The position numbers and the translations under genes were made by a program. Below the pieces are notes generated by a model. That model was not told where the DNA came from and searched no databases. It saw only the letters and a program-made list of their open reading frames with translations. Source: Polynucleobacter sp. 15G-AUS-farblos (GTDB lineage: Bacteria > Pseudomonadota > Gammaproteobacteria > Burkholderiales > Burkholderiaceae). From it: 64,000 nucleotides of DNA. The stretch is from NCBI RefSeq assembly GCF_018882445.1, contig NZ_JACVOM010000001.1, forward strand, positions 62,001 through 126,000, read 5' to 3'. Shown here one piece after another: positions 61,960 to 64,000 of this stretch; the stretch's first letter is position 1; the number at the start of each line of letters is the position of its first letter.

Positions 61960-64000
61960 ATGAAATCACCCGCCAATACAAGTAGACTGCTTAAGCTCCT
62001 GCGGCCACTTTTATGGCTCATCGCTACAGCTTTTGTACTAATTTTGCTTGCTGTCATTACGTATTTGCTCTCCGCCCAGACTGCGATTTCAGGAAAGCGT
62101 CAAATTAAAAATCTGGGGGATTCGGTTGAGATTCGCTTTGATGAAAGTGACATACCTCACATTAAAGCCAATAGCCCAGCTGATGCGCTTTTTGCTTTAG
62201 GTTATTTACACGCCACAGAACGTTCGTGGCAACTGGAAATGAATCGTCGCATTGGCAGCGGTCGCCTTTCAGAAATTCTAGGCAAAGATACGGTACCGAT
62301 AGATCGCTTTATCCGCACCCTGGGTATTAAGCGCGCAGCCGAACGTCAATATGATCGTTACCCTGCAGCAACCAAGCACTTATTGCAATCCTATGCAGAT
62401 GGTGTGAATACCGGTAATGCACATTTAGGCTGGGCATTACCCATCGAATACTTTTTAACAGGGTCACGCCCTGGCCATTGGTCGCCTACTGATAGCGTTG
62501 CCTGGATGTTGATGATGGCATACGATCTGGGTGGCAACTGGCAAAAAGAATTGCAGCGTCTTGAGTTGTCTCAATTCCTAAGTACCAAGCAAGTATGGGA
62601 AGTTGTACCGCTACATAATCAAAATGAAACTTTAAGCAATCTGGATTTTGCAAAACTCTATCGAGATCTCAAAGTCTTTAATCCCAAAATAGGTCCAGCT
62701 GAAGGAAAATCCAAAGATCTTCCCGCTACTGAACTGGCAATGCATGATCTTCCGGGCGGTAAAGATGGAATTGGCTCTAACAATTGGGCGCTGAGTGGCA
62801 AGTTGACTTCTAGCGGCAAACCCTTGTTGGCGAATGACCCGCACCTGGGCCTTTCTGCTCCTGCAATATGGTACTTTGCCCATCTTGATGCACCCGGGAT
62901 GAATGTGATTGGTGGAACCCTTCCTGGTATTCCTGGAGTTGTCTTAGGTAGAACGGATCAATATGCCTGGACCTTCACCAACACAGGACCTGATGTCCAA
63001 GATCTCTACATAGAGCAAATTGACTCTAAAAATCCTGCCATGTATCGCGGCCCTGACGGACCCCTCCCATTCAAGGTTCGCCAAGAAATCATTGATATCA
63101 AAGGATCATCTCCCCTCACCTTTCTTGTTAAAGAAACGCGCCATGGGCCTGTCATTTCAGATGTCTATGCAAAAGCCAAACGCACGATTGATACTGATCG
63201 CTATGCATTAGCACTTCGTTGGACCGCACTCGATATTGAGAATCAATCTGTTGCTGGTTTACTGGCTCTAAATCAAGCTAACAACTTAGAAACATTTAAA
63301 CAGTCACTGCGCAAAAATTATGCGCCTATGCAAAACGTTGTCATGGCTGATGTCGAGGGAAATATTGCCTATCAGGCTGCTGGTGTTGCGCCTAAAAGAG
63401 TAATCAATCAAGGTCTTTATGGTGTTGCTCCGTCGATTGGCTGGGAAAAGCAATATGACTGGACTGGCTACGTGCCATACGATCACTTACCTACTAGCAC
63501 CAATCCAGAGCAAGGCTGGCTTGCGACGGCAAATCAAAAAATTGTTGCCAGCAATGAGCCAAATCCACTCACTGGTGATTGGGATCTACCGACTCGCTAT
63601 GACCGCATCGTTGATCTGATCAAATCTAAAAAGAGTCACAACCTAGAGTCCATGAAAATCATGCAGGCAGATACACTCTCTTTGGGAGCCACGCCTCTGC
63701 TCGATTTATTTAAATCCAGCTCACCGAGCCATCCACTAGGATCACAAGCCCTCCAAATCAGTCAAGGCTTTAATGGGGATATGAAAGCAGATAGCGCTAC
63801 CGCTCTCATTTTTAATGCATGGGCTGACCAGCTGACGCGGAGTCTTTTCTCCAGATTGAGCTATTTGTTTACAGAAAATTATGGCGCACGCCACTTTAGA
63901 TTGCCCTTAATCATTCAACTACAAAATCCCAATAGCCCCTGGTGTGACGATCCTAAGACAGCCTCCATAGAAACTTGCCAAGATGCTTCCAATATAGCAT
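61960..64000 (+). CDS. Penicillin acylase-family amidohydrolase (partial, runs off the window)
   Basis: The frame from ATG 61960 stays open to the window end, giving 680 N-terminal residues. A membrane anchor or signal lies at about 18-40, followed by the alpha part with ATERSWQLEMNRRIGSGRLSEILG. The autocatalytic nucleophile is Ser273 in SNNWALSG, the start of the beta chain, followed by NDPHLGLSAPAIWY. Such Ntn-hydrolases cleave amide bonds of side chains such as acyl-homoserine lactones or beta-lactams. The substrate is unknown. No strong ribosome-binding site is seen, so the start is somewhat uncertain. Confidence 0.9.
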   Translation, partial: MKSPANTSRLLKLLRPLLWLIATAFVLILLAVITYLLSAQTAISGKRQIKNLGDSVEIRFDESDIPHIKANSPADALFALGYLHATERSWQLEMNRRIGSGRLSEILGKDTVPIDRFIRTLGIKRAAERQYDRYPAATKHLLQSYADGVNTGNAHLGWALPIEYFLTGSRPGHWSPTDSVAWMLMMAYDLGGNWQKELQRLELSQFLSTKQVWEVVPLHNQNETLSNLDFAKLYRDLKVFNPKIGPAEGKSKDLPATELAMHDLPGGKDGIGSNNWALSGKLTSSGKPLLANDPHLGLSAPAIWYFAHLDAPGMNVIGGTLPGIPGVVLGRTDQYAWTFTNTGPDVQDLYIEQIDSKNPAMYRGPDGPLPFKVRQEIIDIKGSSPLTFLVKETRHGPVISDVYAKAKRTIDTDRYALALRWTALDIENQSVAGLLALNQANNLETFKQSLRKNYAPMQNVVMADVEGNIAYQAAGVAPKRVINQGLYGVAPSIGWEKQYDWTGYVPYDHLPTSTNPEQGWLATANQKIVASNEPNPLTGDWDLPTRYDRIVDLIKSKKSHNLESMKIMQADTLSLGATPLLDLFKSSSPSHPLGSQALQISQGFNGDMKADSATALIFNAWADQLTRSLFSRLSYLFTENYGARHFRLPLIIQLQNPNSPWCDDPKTASIETCQDASNIA

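Overview
The window looks like part of the chromosome of a small-genome freshwater betaproteobacterium, most likely Polynucleobacter or a close Burkholderiaceae relative. I infer this from the compact gene layout, the moderate GC content, the two Bug/TctC-type solute-binding proteins, the NAD-linked FdsA-type formate dehydrogenase and the beta-type PlsC motif. No database was consulted. Almost all of the window is housekeeping or metabolic DNA; the accessory parts are one very large adhesin gene and three type II toxin-antitoxin (TA) modules.

Layout. 1-1.9 kb: the end of an MFS transporter, a small overlapping membrane peptide, tRNA-Arg, an inverted pair of DnaA-box sequences and a Bug protein. 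1.9-10.5 kb: a thiamine region. A thiamine-diphosphate-dependent enzyme and a Nudix hydrolase diverge. A TPP riboswitch then precedes thiC-thiO-thiS-thiG-thiE, and thiD converges on thiE. 10.5-25 kb: tRNA-Asn, a membrane protein, an outer-membrane MetA-type protein, an IlvD/Edd dehydratase, a reverse-strand set (nucleosidase, fadD, plsC), apt, a YqjK/YqjE/YqjD-like set, small secreted and regulatory proteins, tRNA-Ser(TGA), an LhgO-like oxidoreductase, and pgi and a phosphohexomutase flanking a mazEF module.

25.1-41.3 kb: a 4,852-codon filamentous-haemagglutinin-type exoprotein, a 181-aa protein of unknown function just downstream of it, and about 1 kb of AT-rich noncoding DNA. The exoprotein has a TPS secretion domain, autotransporter-associated repeats, a glycine-rich block, MBG/YDG repeats and an Asp13 tract. 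No TpsB partner lies in the window.

41.3-46.6 kb: NAD de novo synthesis (nadA, nadC and nadB), with a brnTA module between nadC and nadB and a mazE-mazF-ParD-like trio upstream of nadB. nadA has a short leader that can fold. 46.6-55.2 kb: formate dehydrogenase (fdsA and a fused fdsG-fdsB), small proteins, tRNA-Ser(GGA) and acs. 55.3-64 kb: class I fumarase, murI, a tonB-exbB-exbD operon, a second Bug protein, a flavin reductase-like protein, tRNA-Leu(TAA) and the first 680 codons of a penicillin acylase-family enzyme that runs off the end.

How the parts fit: thiC/O/S/G/E/D make thiamine phosphate, and the Nudix enzyme may clean up damaged thiamine diphosphate. The nucleosidase and apt may recycle adenine. 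FdsA and FdsGB oxidise formate with NAD+, whose precursor is made by nadA, nadB and nadC. I did not find a clearly new multi-gene system. The best leads for something undescribed are the nadA leader RNA, the ThiD-like N-terminal part of ThiE, and the adhesin with its short partner gene.
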